Below, in pieces: positions 43,177 to 57,395 of a DNA stretch of 64,000 nt; within the stretch, counting starts at the first letter, position 1, and each line of letters begins with the position of its first letter. The DNA comes from Sitta carolinensis (taxonomy: Eukaryota > Chordata > Aves > Passeriformes > Sittidae), in the NCBI GenBank assembly GCA_032173965.1, contig CM063299.1, positions 372,001 to 436,000 on the forward strand, in the 5' to 3' direction. The notes under the pieces are model-generated. The model made no database searches and was not told the origin of the DNA. It was given only the letters and a program-made list of their open reading frames with translations. Both the position numbers and the translations under genes were made by a program.

Positions 43177-46100
43177 GGCCCTTGGGCAAGTGGCACCCGG
43201 CTGGGACAGAACACCCTCCTCCCAGGGTGACTAAGAGGATTCAACAGACTGCTGCTGCTTCCTGGCTTCAAACACCGGGCTCTTCCACTGATGGCTATCG
43301 GTGTGGTTCAAGTGCTTCCTAGATAACTGGAAAACTTCATAGTGACTTAATGAGAGACCTGCAAATGATTCATAAACGCACCAACAGCAAAATGAAACTA
43401 GTTCAGCTCCATCTGTTAGCTGAGACAGCTCTACAGGAGGTATCCATGCACAATAGCTACCCAACTCAGGAACAGCAATAAGGTAGGAAATAAAAATCAC
43501 TTTCAGGCAAGAGATTCCCCTCAGCTCATGGTATGTCACACCTTGGCATGTAGGTATTTCTATTACTGTGTTCATACTTGCTTCAGGAGACACTTAAATA
43601 TTTTCTATAAGCATTCTCCAAATAAAACTGAGAAACAGATTATGGAATCAAATTAATTCATCAGCATTTTAGTCTCAACCTGACGAAAATACTTGTTCAT
43701 TTACCAGAACCAGCATCAAGCAAGAGCAAAATTACCAGAATTAAAACTCACAAGTGTCCGTTCTGTATACACACACAAAAAATTCAAATCTAGCCTGTGA
43801 ACTTCTTGAGAGTTCATTATGATTTTGTTTAGCAAAGTAGACTGAATGCCAAACAGTACTAAAGGTTGAGTTATATACCTAAGCCCTTCCAAATCCACAT
43901 TTTCAGAAGAGTATCCTGAGGTACCACACTTCACCATCACAACAAACCTCAGCATCTGCCACAGGGTTTTGTCAGTAAGTTTGGTACAAGGTTCTCCACT
44001 GCCTTCGTTTGCTCCTATCAAGTGTGTCAGAAACACTTTTAAGGACCAACACCAAGAACAAAGCCCTAAAATGTCTCAAGTGATGAAGTCAGTCCCATCT
44101 GAGCAGCGACCCATCTCACCCGTGGTGAGCTCCCCTCTTCCCAGGAGTGAGGCACAGCAAACCCTGCTGTGCCAGTGCCTCTGCCACTGGCAGTGCTCTG
44201 CTACCACAGTGAGGTGCAAGAAGACCAAACACCAGCTTCACCTGCATTCCTTGGGACATGGCACTGGCAGCAGCAGTGAACTGTTCCATATACCAGCACC
44301 ACCACCCCGGGTTCACGCTGCTGCTGCTGTCCAGCAACCTCAGCTGGTAGTGTGTATCCCAAATATATGGCCATGGCTTCTCCAGGAACTTAACAGTAAA
44401 TTAATTCAATTTCTGCAGGTTTTAGGACTGTTGCTTAGGCTCCATAAACAGCCTTCCCTACAAAAACATAAGCTTTGTACATTAAACATGTAACTGTAGC
44501 TCATTATATTAAAAATTAGAAGAGATACATGGCATCAATTACAGAGCTAAAGCATCAGCAGATACAGAACAGAGCAGCAGAGTACAGCTCTGAAAGCTCA
44601 ACAAAGCTTTACCTCAGCACTGCTGTGCTTTAGGAATTGTACATTTTTGCCCTTTTTTGCAGAATTCTAATACTTTAGTCAACTCAGCTAAAAAAAACAC
44701 TTTTTTTTTTTTTCAGTAAGTACTATTATGACAACATTTTTAATGATATTCTACAAGAGCGTTTATTGAAGGAAACAAAATTGGACGTCGCCTTCCCAGC
44801 TCAGGCACACCTAAAGCACTTGGGTGTTAAAAAGGCACATGAGCCATCACCAGCATCAGGAACACAAAACTGGGTTCATTGGTGAAATCAATTAAGAGCT
44901 TTCCATTACTCACATTTAGGTGCAAATTTAAATCTTAATTTATAATTTAAAAATGTCAATAACCCGTATAAAACTTAAAACATTTCGGAGTGTCCAGCTA
45001 CATGCTACCGACTTTCAAGTGGATCCTCTAACACATTCTATCATTCTTAAAAGGTGTTTTTACCTCAAAGAAAACTCCTGGAGTTTACTTCTGGGTTGTT
45101 AATTAATCCCAAATACTACTTGAGTTAGCTCCCTCTCTTCAGCTAATTTTACAACCCCAGTGAAAGGCCAGTCACTTAGGAAAACCAAAGGCCTCCAAAA
45201 AGGGGAACTGAATTCATATAATGAGAATTAAATTCCACAATTCTTTAAACCTGAAAGGATGCATCTGTGCATTAATAAAGGAGAAACTCTTGCTGCATTA
45301 TCTCTTGCTACATGGCTAACACAGGAGGTCCTTGCAAGGTTCTTTGACAGTGTATCCTGTTTCATAACACTAAAGAGAGAATTTAAAGTGGTTATTTGGG
45401 AGAATTCACAGGCAATTAGACTACAGTCCTTATGGAAGAACTAGACCACATAAATTGTTCTTTTACACCTCTGGATTATGTTGCTAAATTCTACCAAGTA
45501 TATAAGAAAATTTCCTTTTAATTTAAACTAACTTTTAATGGGCCTGATTTTGCTTTAAGGCCCATAAGCAAAGAGCTGCTTTATCAAACTGAAGCCACAC
45601 AATAGATTCCAGAGAAGTGAAGTAATATCCATGGTTCTAAGGCATAACTATTTGGACCTGAAAAGGGTTCCTAGATATGCCTCTATCTGTAGACAGGAAA
45701 GAAAAACAGAAACAAGTAAAATAATCCAGTTCCTCTCCTGCCTCCGTCTTGCCCCCCGTGACTGCAGGAAAGCTCATCCACAGTCCAATCACCCAGGCAC
45801 AGCCATGCAGCTGCTCTTAGTGCAGCAAACAGACCTTATCCTAGAAAATGTTGGAATCCATCACCTGCTAAGCCAGCAGGGATGAGTGGGAGAATATGAG
45901 AAAGCTACTCATTTATGAGCTGGGTTAATCTTTTTTCCACTTTTCAGCCTACATCAGTAAAGCTGGCTGAGGGATTACAGCAAAGTGAGCTCCAGCAGCT
46001 ATCTGATTTGGGAAAAACAAAACAAGAAGCAAATCTGATCTGAATTACAACTCTGAGCCTTATTTTTAATTCATATGTTTAGTAAGCCTGTTATTCTGCA

Positions 46101-49100
46101 ATTAAGGGAAGTCTCAAAATGCCCGTAGGTCAACACTTTGCTTGCTACATCAATGTAGTATCCACAGAGTGCAGCATTCTATGCAGTGTTTGTAATAATT
46201 CTCAGAAAGCATTTTCCATTTCAGTTCAGTTATACGTTTATCAAAGGAAACATTTTTAACAGGAAAAAAGTGAAAAATTTTATGCCTGTTTTCTTCCCCA
46301 TTTCACCTACTTTTACACCTTTTACTAAAAACCTGATACAGTAGTTTAGTTCTGAAAATAATTCAACACCAAATCCATGGGGAACTAGAAAGCAATCTGT
46401 AGCAGATCAGATAAAGTGTCTATGTTCCAAAGACTTGGAATGCAGGTTGCAATTACATCTGAAAAATAAAGCTAAGGAATGTCATCAAGATGCTATAAAC
46501 CAGGACCAAGCTGGCTGCCTAAAGAAACGCCTGTGCATTTCAAAATCAACTCCTTTGCCCGTCTGCTTTCCCATATTATTTCAAGCTAAGTTTTTAACAC
46601 ATCACTGGCAGTCACTACCCACCTTTAGGACTGTAAAACAACAAAAAACATTTCTGGCCTTGCTACCTTCCCAGGCACCAAAAGTAAATGACTTTGAGGA
46701 ATCTGGACCAAATTTGCTTGGAATTTTTTTTTTTTTTAAAGAAGTCCTTAAATTAATTCAATCTTGACATTTTTTCCCCATGTATCACTTCAGTTTTGCA
46801 ATTCTGATAGAAGCATGATACAAGTAATTCTCAGGAGAAACATCTTGAGCACTGTCACATCATCTCATTTTAGAGCCTTTGAGCTTCCTGCAGGTCAGAG
46901 CTCCAGCCTCAGGTCTGTGTGTAGGCTTTGGTGGAAAACAAGGGAAAACATCCTTCCAACCTGCCTGTTCAATTCTGTGTGAAAATGCAGGTAAATTTAG
47001 CTACGGTAACAGGAAGAATGCAGTAGGAAAGAAAGGTTTAACGCGTGTGAGGAGGTCTTTGACGTGTCAGGGGTGCTGTGACAGCGGTGGGACAGAGGCA
47101 GGGCTCACGGGGTGGGCTCTCCAGGCTGCTGCTCAGCACCTGCTGCCAGCTGGGGGACCCCAGCAGGGATTCCTCAGCATCCTCACTGCTGGGGCAAACA
47201 ACACACACACACGTTTTGGGACAGCAGTTCGAGACCACCAGGAGAAGAGTGCTACACTCAGGCATGTCTTTCGGCAGGCACACACTGCATTTGAGCTTTG
47301 GTCTTCTCAGCTCTTCCTCCCGTATTTCTCTGGCTTGAAAAATTAAGTGACAGATTTATAGCTGTAAAGGAGGCCACAGGACTATATCCAATTTAAATAA
47401 TTCAATCATTAAACTGTTATACTGGAAATGTGATATTAACAAAAACGACCGTGAATCGATTAAATTTATATAGAAAAATATCCAGAAGAAAACTTAAAGG
47501 AACACCTATGGTAATACTTTAGAAACAAAGAAATCCAAACAACAACTTAGACGGAACTTCCACTCTCCAATCATGAGAATACAGTTGGTCTTTGAGCCAT
47601 TTTCAAAGCTTCTCGACAAAAAATGGCTTCAGTTGCCCAGAGGGGAGTGGAAAAAAACCAAAAAGCTCATCATAATTGTAATCTATAACATCTTACATGG
47701 AACAATGTTAAACTTTTCATGACACTAGTACCAAAAATAATGAAATCAGGGTTCTCGTAGAAGATGTCTCATCTTTCTTATCACCCACCTTCACCTACTA
47801 CTACACTCCTGCCTCTAAAACAGAGGTGAAGGTGAGAGAACTAGAAACTTCTAGCATTACTGATTTAACAGACACCATCTGTTTAAAAATACATACAGAC
47901 ACTCATTAATGACATCATCCCCTTAATAGATTGCAAAGATATGAGCATTTAAACAAACCAAATTGTTTCTCCAATCTCTTTCTTCACCCCTAAAAGCAGG
48001 TGAATCCAGCACAAGACATGCTACCCATGTTGTTTCTTTATGGAAGAAACAGTCATTTATCTGCAGCAAACAGCCTAGATGCTTCCAGCTGATTTTCCTC
48101 TAGTCTTAAAGAAGGATAAACTTAACACCTTTGCTTTAGCATTAAGCAGAAAAACAAGGCAGAGGCAATCTCAGGAGGAGTTTGGGGGGGGAACACTTGT
48201 CTAATTAAACCAGAAGAACTTAAGGTTTGTGGAGCACAACAGGAACAATTAAGGTGGGTACAAGAGGCAAGGTATAAATAATCTCAGTCCTGAATGCCCC
48301 CATGCTATCCCAGATGCACACCAGCACAGCACCACGCCACAGAGCCTGTCACCTACCTCACAAGAGGTGTGACAGCTGAGTCACCAACCAGCCCCAGAAC
48401 AAGAGGTGCCTCAGAACAGCCTTCGACCAACTCCCTCAGCAGGGACCTACTTAACAACGGATCCAAGGAAATTACAGGACAGACACTGCTGCTGCACCAC
48501 CTACAAACCTCAACCATGGACAGCCCCATCTCTGGAAACACCTTCTCAAGGCTGCAGTAAGCAGTTACTAGTAAAAAATCCCAGGTAAGTCTTCCTGATC
48601 AACAGGATCACAATGACAAAGATGTATTTATTACATTCATTTAATCACAATCCTTATCCAAAGTCCACAAGCAGCCAAGTCAAGCTGCAGAGATCACTCA
48701 AAGCAGTACCATTAAGAAGGAAATGGGGAAAATAATTCCAAATGTATTAACTAGCAGGTACTTTGAATTAATGTTGACTTTTTAACACAGTTATACATGC
48801 ACCAGTGCTCTTGGTACTTACTGGTCAGTGTGACAATACTGTGCCCAGTATTAGTTTTAAAGGACTGTATGTTATATATATAGGCCCAAGGAAATGCATT
48901 TCAGCACTTACTTCGTAAGTAACATTTTTCTTTGAAATTTCCTGACAGTACATGCCAGCAGGAAATGAAATGATAGGTGGCTTCCAAGACAGTGAACTAA
49001 AAGCAAGAGAGCCTAAAGTCACACCTATCTAATCCCTTAAGGAGAGCAGAAGGTTAAAAAAAAAAAAAAGAAACAGAATAAGCTTTTAAACATTATGAAT

Positions 49101-52100
49101 GAGACAAACATTGCCTCATCCAGGTCCTGCCTCAACTGAGAGGAAAAGACCCTTCTTTAAACAACTGAGATAAGACACAGGTTAGCAATACACATCTGTT
49201 GGGCTAACCCCCAGCAGCTGGCATCTCCAGGGTAAAGCTGGAATTCTGCTCTTCATCAAACAAAATCCTGGTTCTCACCAATGCTTTTAATATGTGCTGT
49301 TCATCAGTAGGTCTTAAACCATGGCAGGAATGAAGAAAAGTTTTGTTCTAAAATAACTGTAATACATGAAAACCAGACATTTAACCCATCCTAGGATCAG
49401 GACCCCCACCATTAAGCTGACATGACAGAGCTACAGCTCCCACCCCACCTCTGCACCCCAGGGGTGGCACAATCCTGCCCACAGAGAACAGCCATTCACA
49501 CTCCCCTAACATGGACAGCACTCAGAGCAAGAATTCTGAGCAAACAGCTTTATGTACTTCAAAACTGATTTTAAACAGGTCGGGATTGTACCTTCGTGAA
49601 AATGCTTATTTAAAAAACTTCAAGTGTAGCCTGCTCTATCAGGCAGATCAAAAAACAAAGCAACATCAACCACGAATAAAACCCTCAAAAGCCACATTAG
49701 GAGCCCAAATTCCCTTGTGTCAGGTCATAAAGCAGCTCCTGAGAAAGCCCCTGAACCCAGGCAACTTCACCAGTGCAATACATTTTTAGTAGTCAGGTTG
49801 TCCTGCCAATGATACTTAAGCTCTTATAAAAGGGAGAAAGAGGAGCCAGTTGTAACGTCACTGACAGATCTGCAAGTATGGACAGTGCATAACTTAACGA
49901 CTTCTCTGCAACAAACCTCACAGGAGAGTCCCAGCACCATTCTATCAACACACACGGCTCTGATCCTTGGCAAAGATCTTCAGTTGCCATCACAAATTAC
50001 ATGTTAGAGGCTGGAAACTCCCCCACATCCTATAGGAATTCTGAAATTATTATCTATTAATAATAATTATGGATTTCTATTGTCCTCTTCATTTCCTGAA
50101 TTTAGGCCTACACAGTTCTTATTTTCAGCCTGACAAGTACTTCAGTGCCCACTTCATGGATGCTTCAGCTGCTCTCCCAGTCTTTGCCTTTAGTTTAGAA
50201 AATGGGCCTGAAGTTCACCAAAGTAGAAGAGAGCGGACCTAAATCAAACTATTGCGATGTCACTCTCTTTCCTACTATGGTAATTCCAACCCCTCTAATT
50301 CAGGAATACAGGGCAGCTACAGAGGGCTGTAAAAAAACTTACAAACATATGCAGTCCATACCTGAGCTACCCTGAGGCAGAGGGGTCCAGCTATTGTTTG
50401 CCCACAATACTCCACAAGAAGTATAAATACATTATAATTAATGATGGACTGGCTATGGAGTTTTTCATGGAGACAAGGTTGGAGTGCTTGACAAGGCAGT
50501 CAGCAGATGTTGATTCTGGAGCTGTCCCATCCAGAGCAAGCTGGATAGACAGCAAACTGAGAGCAAAGACACAACCTGAGCTCCCAGGCTGGGAGGAGCA
50601 CAGGAGCCAGGACAGACACAGGAGTCAGAAGGACAGGCAAGACAGAGCCAGTGTGCAGCCAGAAAGGAACTGTTGATGCCTTTTGCTTCTGCAGAACCCA
50701 AATGAACAAGTTACTGCTGTAGAAAAAGTGACTTCCATCACTTCAAGGGCAAAAATCAACCAAAACTGTTAAGATGGCAAGTGTTTTTCTGAGTTCTTCA
50801 TTGGCCTTAGCCTGGCTATGCATTAGACTCAGGTATTTTGCTCATGCAGCCACCATATCCTGGAACGACTACTCCAAGTGAATGAACTAGAAATAATAAA
50901 GAAACCACTGCCCCTTATTTTAATTTTGGGCATACTAAGAGAAACACAGTCTCTTTCTTGTGTGCCCATCTCCCATCACAAACTGCACTCCAGAACTGAG
51001 AGCCTCATGAAAAAGCAAAACCTCGGCATGCTTCAGAACCCTCCATGTTCAATGCTGTACAATGCTCCAATCAGCACTGAAATCAGATGGGAATGCCATG
51101 AGGCACATGTGGAACAGGAGAGCACTTCCAGAGGCAGCCCTTCCTAGGTGCTTCCTCCAATCCCTATTGTATTCCCCAAATCCTTTGTTCAAAGGCCTTT
51201 CCTACACAACTTTAAGCAGTAGTACCCACGGGGGACAGCAATGCTCTCACACAGCTACGGTGCTCAAAACGGCCTCCAAAAATGAGATGTTATTTTACAA
51301 GAACTTGGCACATGACGAAGGGCAGCGCAACCCAGTCTGTACACTGACAGCAGCCACTCCACTGTGGTCACCAGAGAAACCAGGGATTGTCTTTTTCTGT
51401 GTGCCCACCCATAATCCGCTCTAACCAAGAAGTTCCACGAACAAATAACAGCATGAAGCCACAATACAGAGGCTTCTCAAGATTCCAGAAAATCTTGTGT
51501 GTAAAACACCCGCACAAAAATTGTAATTCTTATCTAAAGTGTAAATAAAATCAATTCAACAAGTGCATATCTAAGTGGATAAATTGAAGCGGTTACCAGA
51601 CAAAAAAAATCCGGCTTTGCAACAGTGACTGGTCACTTCTCACTGCCAGACAAATCAAAATCCACCCTGCAGAAAAATCAGCCTCAGAACAGAATGTGAG
51701 ATTTGTTTCATTTCCGAAGCTTCCTGCACCATTAGATTCTTCCCTAAAGAAGAGACTTCATTGTTACGGCAATTAGTATTCCTCCACCCCGGCAAAGGGA
51801 GGAAAAAAAAAGCTCTGAAAGGGTAATCGAGCCATTTCGCAGCTTTGCCTCCTTACTCCACCCAGTCTCTTCCCTGCTCAATGGCTGCTCACAGCATCCA
51901 CAAACAGGGGAACAGCAACAGAAACACACAAAAACGAGATGCCCGAGAACAAGCCGGATATTTGCAATGCATCTTACAGTTTAAAAATATTTTCTTTGTT
52001 TAGTTCCCCAATATAATTTTTCTACGTAACAAAATGACTCTAAGGGCAAATAACATTCTGACAGCAGACCCTCCCTCTCCCGAAAACCAGCCAAATGCTG

Positions 52101-53314
52101 CACAATCATTTACAAAATGATCATCACTGAACGGAGGTTCTTTAACCACCACCTCTTAATGCAATGAACAATACTGTCATAGGAACATACACTTAAAAGA
52201 ATCACCACAAAAATACATAATTTAGCCAGGTCAATATACCCAAACATTTAATTATATTAAAACGGTGTTTATTAAAGATTTTTAATATAGCTTAGATTAA
52301 CCTTCCCCCATCCCTAGCAGGCAATTCATAATGAAAGGACTTGACCTGCACCAACCAAGCCCACTGCTGCAGCACTATCGGCAAGGAAATGGTTCGAGTG
52401 ATACCATGGCAAAGAAAGGGAAGGTGTCACATTAGTATTGGTATTAAAGGTCAAGCTTAATTGCACCCACCTTAAACAAAAAAAAATAAAAAAAAAAAAA
52501 ATTCTCACGCCCAAAGAACTGAACAAACCCCAAACTTTCCAAGGGAGGCACCACTCCCACCCCCCAACTTCCATCAAAAGCCCTGCCTGCGTATAGCCTC
52601 CTGCCGAAACAAAACCTCGGGAGTAGCAATTAATACAGGATTTTAGCAATATTATAAGGTTTTCACGGGAAGCCTGTGCACCTGCAGCCATCCAGGCAAT
52701 GATATGACCCCCAGAAGGAGAGATTAGACTTCCCTCCCCCGTTTTACTGCAGCTGGTTCTGAAGGTCTGAGCCACCTCCTATCGCTGCTGCCCTGCTGAG
52801 CACTGCAGGAAAACTGGGGATGCGAGACAAATTCTGAAACAACACCTACTCCTTTCCCTGGATTACAAATTCTCGTCTTGTTTTCGGTGCCTGGGCCGCC
52901 CTGGCGATTTGGGCCATCGCCCGACGCCCGGCGCTGCCCGGGAGAGGGTGACAGGGGGAAACCGCCGGCAGGAACCGGGGAGGGATGCTCGGGGTCCCCT
53001 CAGCGCACACGCGGGCCCAGCGTGGCCGAGAGCTGTTTGTCGCTATCTGCCCTGGCCCATCGCCTCCTCCCGGTATTTGCTAAGTCACGGACGGAGCGGC
53101 GCGGCCCGCGGGGGGGGACACGGGCCCGGTGTCGGCTCCGCGCCCGCCCCGCCGCTCCCGCCGGGCCCTGTTTTCCTGCAGAGTCACGGCGGGAGCGGGC
53201 CCGGGGGCGGCGGGGGAGCCGCGCCCCAGCGCCCAGCGCCCCCCGCCCCGAGCCGGGCGGAGGACACCGGGCCGGCCCCCCCGCCGCCCCCCGCCCCGCC
53301 CGGTCCCTCCTCAC

Positions 53315-53400
53315 CAACGGGCGCGGCCGCCATTTTGAGAGCGAGAAGAGGGGGGGGAGCGGGGCGAGGGCGGGGAGCGGGAGAGGAGGGGGAGAGCGGA
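53315..53400 (-). other. PAFAH1B1: PAFAH1B1 noncoding exon 1, downstream form (3' part)
   Basis: Minus-strand donor GTTG|GTGAGG after 53315. The exon's 5' edge is not determined; I mark only the part next to the donor. It includes an ATG at 53333-53331 that starts a short uORF (MAAAPV) continuing into exon 2. An NCBI or EST first exon here is expected from the motif order but cannot be confirmed. Confidence 0.6.
53326..53337 (-). promoter_or_regulatory. YY1-like site (CAAAATGGCGGC)
   Basis: Minus strand reads CAAAATGGCGGC, the classic YY1 element found just downstream of many TATA-less start sites, in the same direction as PAFAH1B1 transcription. Confidence 0.65.
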
Positions 53401-53546
53401 GAGGAACGCGGCGGCCGCTCGGGCCCCGGGCCGGGACAAGCCGCGGGCCGGGGGGGGGACGGCGGGCCCCGGCCTGACCGAGGGCCGCCGGCGCCGCCGC
53501 CTCGCTGTGCCGCGCGGGGCCGGCGCCACCCGCCTGTCCCACTCAC

Positions 53547-53750
53547 CGGCGCGGCGTCCCGGTGGGGGGGTCAGGGTCCCGGTGCGGGGTCGCGGTCCCG
53601 GTGCGGGGGTCCCGGTGCGCGGTCCCGGCGCTCGGGGACGCTCCGCTCGCTCCGCGCTGTCAGAGGCGCCGCGGCCGCCGGGAGGGAGGGCGGGAGCGGC
53701 GCGGCCGCCGCGGCGCTGCGCATGCGCGGCCGGGGGCGGGGACGGCCGCC
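53547..53750 (-). other. PAFAH1B1: PAFAH1B1 alternative noncoding exon 1, upstream form
   Basis: A strong minus-strand donor, GCCG|GTGAGT, follows 53547. With the upstream YY1-like and NRF1-like sites this could be a second first exon; its 5' edge is a guess. Confidence 0.4.
53717..53727. promoter_or_regulatory. NRF1-like site
   Basis: TGCGCATGCGC, a near-palindromic perfect NRF1 core, in the CpG island. Confidence 0.7.
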
Positions 53751-53751
53751 C

Positions 53752-53763
53752 GCCGCCATCTTG
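53752..53763 (-). promoter_or_regulatory. Second YY1-like site (CAAGATGGCGGC)
   Basis: Minus strand reads CAAGATGGCGGC. Same orientation as the first site, 426 bases further upstream, consistent with a second start region. Confidence 0.6.
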
Positions 53764-54060
53764 GGCGGCCGAGGCGCGGGGTGCGTGTCCCGGCGTGCCG
53801 CGCGCGCCTCCCGGCGTGCCCCGCGCGGCCGCCCGCCTGAGGGGCGGCCGGGGCCGGGCAGCGCCGGCAGCACCGGCAGCGCCGGCTGCCTGAGGGGCAC
53901 GCCGGGAAAACTCCGGACGCAGCTGCAGGGGCATCGGGCACGCCGGCCCCGGGCACGCCGGGTGTCACCGAGCACCGGGAAGACGAGGCACCGCGGGTAC
54001 CCAACATCGCCCCCGGCCTCCCGCAGGCACCGGGCACTGTAGTGCGTTCCGAGTGCCCCT

Positions 54061-57000
54061 TCCCAGGAATCCCCTCCCGGGACAGCTGTGTTTTAGTGAG
54101 TGTCGTTGTCCCGCAGATCGGGAGTCCCCCGAGTTTTGAGGGACGTTCTGATCTTTTGTGTCGGTGTGCCGGGGCTCTGGGGTTCCGCTGGGCGTCCCCC
54201 AGTGTGCCTTCACAGCGGGGAATGGAAGCACTCGCGCTCAGCACTGGGAACTGAATGTTCGCATAATCTACAAGCCCCATTTAGTTAAACCTCAAAATGT
54301 CCTTTGTTTAGTATCTCGAAATGGTAGTTCCTGGTGGTAAACTGAGGCACAGACCACTGCCGCTGTAACCCATGTACTCACAAGAGGTAATTCCACGTGG
54401 AAAACTACCTAGATAGCAAAAACTGAAAGAATCTTCAAGGGACTCTGAAAAATACGTAATCAAAAGCTGTACACTCTTATCTGTTACTCCTGCAACTAAT
54501 GTAACAGTTACATAATGGGTCTCTGTGTTTGTACCCAGAGCACCTGAGGCTGCTGGTGTCAGCCTTGCCTGTGCTGGGCCTTGGCCCCTCCCTTGCTCTT
54601 GTTTATTTTGTACAGCAGCAGACCAGACAGGGCTCTGCAATCCCCACACAGCACACAGGCACTCATTGGGCTTATTTCATAGACAACGTAAGAAACATGG
54701 GGGACTGAAATTTAGAGGAAGACTTTCAAATGGTTGCCCAAAGTACCTTGGCTTTACTTCCATCTACTTGCAAAACAGGCAAAACTGCTTTGACAGCCTC
54801 AAAATTCTATATTCAATATTGCAAGTATATGTATACATGAGGGATTGAATTTAGGACATGATTTCAATGTTGAATAATTGCTTGTACTAGAAAAAGCAAC
54901 CCACCCAAAATCTAATCAAGATCTAGGCCATTTTCTGACAATTGCCATGTGATTAATTAATATTCCAGAGATTTTTAGGACATGGTACTTTATTTCCATT
55001 TACACGCCTTCCTTGTAATATCATTCTTGGTACTAGAATGGAAAAGAATGTCCCAGCTGCCAGCACAGCTGAACCATGAGGAGTCTCAGAGCCCAGTTTT
55101 CCTTGATCATTTCCTTGATTGCCACCATGTACCTTGATATAGCAAACACGGACCCTGCGCCTCAGTGGGCACAGACGCAAATATGCACAGCTCCTTCTGA
55201 TTCAACTTCAGTTTCTCCTCAGAATATTCCGAAAGTAGTGTCTGCAGCTCTGCTGCAGTGTGAGCCAGCTCCTTCAAGGGAGTTTTTTGCTATCTGGGTG
55301 GCACACACAGCAATAGCTACTACAGCGAGATTATGATTCCAGACGTTCCACCAGCCCTTGCACACGCTCCTGTTAACACGGAAACTGGATTCATTGATAA
55401 TCATATGTTGCCTCTGAATGAAAGTTGTCATTAATATTCTACACGTGTAGGTATTTGTGTAGCAAAGCACCTGCAGTGACTGTGCCACTGCAACCAACTC
55501 GTGTACACGTTTCACGTCCGTCGCCGTGCCTGACCTACAAAAGATGTGAGCTGGTACAGCCTCAGAGTTCTGGAAGGGAAAGAGTTGCATGAAAATGCCT
55601 CCACAGATTTGAACTGAAAGATCAGTGCAGTTTTAGGTTGGGACTGAATTCCAGTGACACAAATACTGTCATTACAAGGTGCCTAAGCACATACCAAAGG
55701 AAAATTAACTTCTAGCTGTGTCTTGCAATTCAATTTAATGAGTCAGTGGGCATGTCTACCTGTGTCATTAACCCTGTCACTGGGATAAATCACAAGAAAT
55801 GAGCATTTTTTTCTTCTTTTTGTTCACTAGTGAATAGTGACTTCTCTGTGGCTCAAGCAAGACTCTAGAACTGCAAATTCTCCATTTTATTATTTTTATA
55901 GGTGCAAAAGTTTTAGAAATCCCACTCCCAGTACTCATGTGGCCTTACCTCTACATTATAAACCTAAGGAAGAGGGCAATCTGTGAGTGTGTCCTGCTCT
56001 ACGTGACATTCTCAATAGCATTAAAAAGAAGATAAACAAATCCTGTCTCTGAGGTTCCTGTGTGGGGAACCTTGGCCCTGTGCAAAGTCTTCCCTTGTGG
56101 CAGTAAAATTTTTCACTGAAGTGAGCCTCTTTTCTTATTTAGTATGATGGAAATGAAAATTAAATTTTCAGTGAGTGTTCCTGTTTTACAGCTCTAAGTG
56201 GCCATGCCTGTTTTTATTCCATTCTGCATCTCAGCTGGACTGCTGGTCACATAGAGCTTATAAAGAGTTTGTGCTACTGTTGATGTGTTTCTGTATCTCG
56301 ATTCAATAGTCTTTGATAGTTCAGTCCTATTCCAATGATACTGCTTTCACGTGGTTCCTTCTTTAGAATCACGTGTTAGTTCTTTTCCCAGAACCAAAGG
56401 ATGAAAGTCCAGGTGCAAGCAGCACTTCAGCCACTTATCAGTTCTGTTTCCACTGGTGTCCCCTGACAGGCCCTTACCCAACCCTGACTGCTCACCCTGG
56501 AGGTGCAGCATTCCGTGTTTTTGTGAGGTTGTAATCAGTGTCTGCTCAGCCTCACATTCACCTCCTCTGTCCCCACACAATGAGTGGCATGTTAAAAATA
56601 TCATTTTTCTGGGAAAAGCAAGTGTTGCCTATAATAACCTTGTTAAAGCTTTTAACATAGGAGTATTAATTGCAGGTATTTATTGTCAAACAAGATGTTT
56701 TCTGTTCCCAGAATTTTAAAATTTAAGAGAATTATATTATTCAAGGATAAATATGCTTACTTAAAACCTTTTATTCGATAGTTTTAGTGAATTATTTCTT
56801 ATATCTTCAAAACGTTCTTCTGAGTTAAAGTGAAGGCCAGTAACATGCACATTCCAGTTAAAAGGATGGTGAAGTAGTGCTTAGATAATAAAGCATCCAC
56901 CTTTTAATCTAATTGGGGCATGCACTTTTGCCTGCAAAAGTGCACATAGTTCTCATGCTAATCATGCTAATGCTGCAGTTGAACATGAAGATTAGTTCAT

Positions 57001-57395
57001 CATTAGTGCCATAGCTATCCTGTAGGATAATTTGTGCATTAGGATCTGATTTGGGTAGAAAACTGCTGCAAAGGTCCATGCAGGTATTTGGGATGGGATG
57101 CATCGCTCCTGGCTCCCCCAGATGTGCTGCACAGCTACAGGCCAGCTGCAATTCAGCAATTTGTTGGATTCTAGCACAAGCCTTGCTGTTCCTTAGCATC
57201 CTTGTCCACTCAAACTTGCTCTTTAAATTCTGCTTTTACAGCACAAATCTGTTGTTCAAGATACCGTAAAACATCGGGGAAGTGTGGCCTCTGCTCCATG
57301 GGTTCCAAACACACCTTTATGGGACAAATTATCTTTATTTAGTCAATCCGTGAATACTGGACAAAAACGTTACTCATCATGTGATTCCTTTATAG
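54061..57395. other. Region upstream of PAFAH1B1, no gene recognised
   Basis: AT-leaning single-copy DNA. The longest non-repeat frame is 123 codons on the minus strand at 55219-55590; I do not recognise its product and find no splice or conservation support. No RNA gene or repeat family seen. Confidence 0.6.

Larger units (their letters stand above)
38674..53314 (-). other. PAFAH1B1: PAFAH1B1 intron 1
   Basis: 14.6 kb intron between the noncoding first exon and exon 2. Contents I can name: two GC-rich minisatellites, a CAAA-rich stretch at about 41221-41290, A- or T-runs near 44699-44713, 46728-46738, 49058-49070 and 52480-52501. The remainder is AT-leaning DNA in which I recognise no exon, RNA gene or mobile element. 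Confidence 0.75.
52870..54060 (-). promoter_or_regulatory. PAFAH1B1: CpG island promoter of PAFAH1B1
   Basis: About 1.2 kb of very high GC with dense CpG and no TATA box that I can place, as expected for a broadly expressed gene. It contains an NRF1-like site, an Sp1-like GGGGGCGGGG at about 53732, two YY1-like sites in gene orientation, and two minus-strand splice donors. Long open frames inside it on both strands reflect GC content only. Confidence 0.85.

Noticed and set aside
42502..43271. Overlapping minus-strand frames of 216-250 codons rich in G, R, A, W
   Set aside because: They read through the 19-base minisatellite in all three frames; composition is a repeat artefact.
52909..54042. 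377-codon plus-strand frame in the CpG island
   Set aside because: Very GC-rich DNA has few stop codons; frames of 120-200 codons are open on the minus strand too, and the region is explained by the PAFAH1B1 promoter.
55219..55590. 123-codon minus-strand frame with a hydrophobic segment
   Set aside because: I considered a decayed retroelement or membrane-protein pseudogene, but no motif supports either, and the frame is short enough to be chance.
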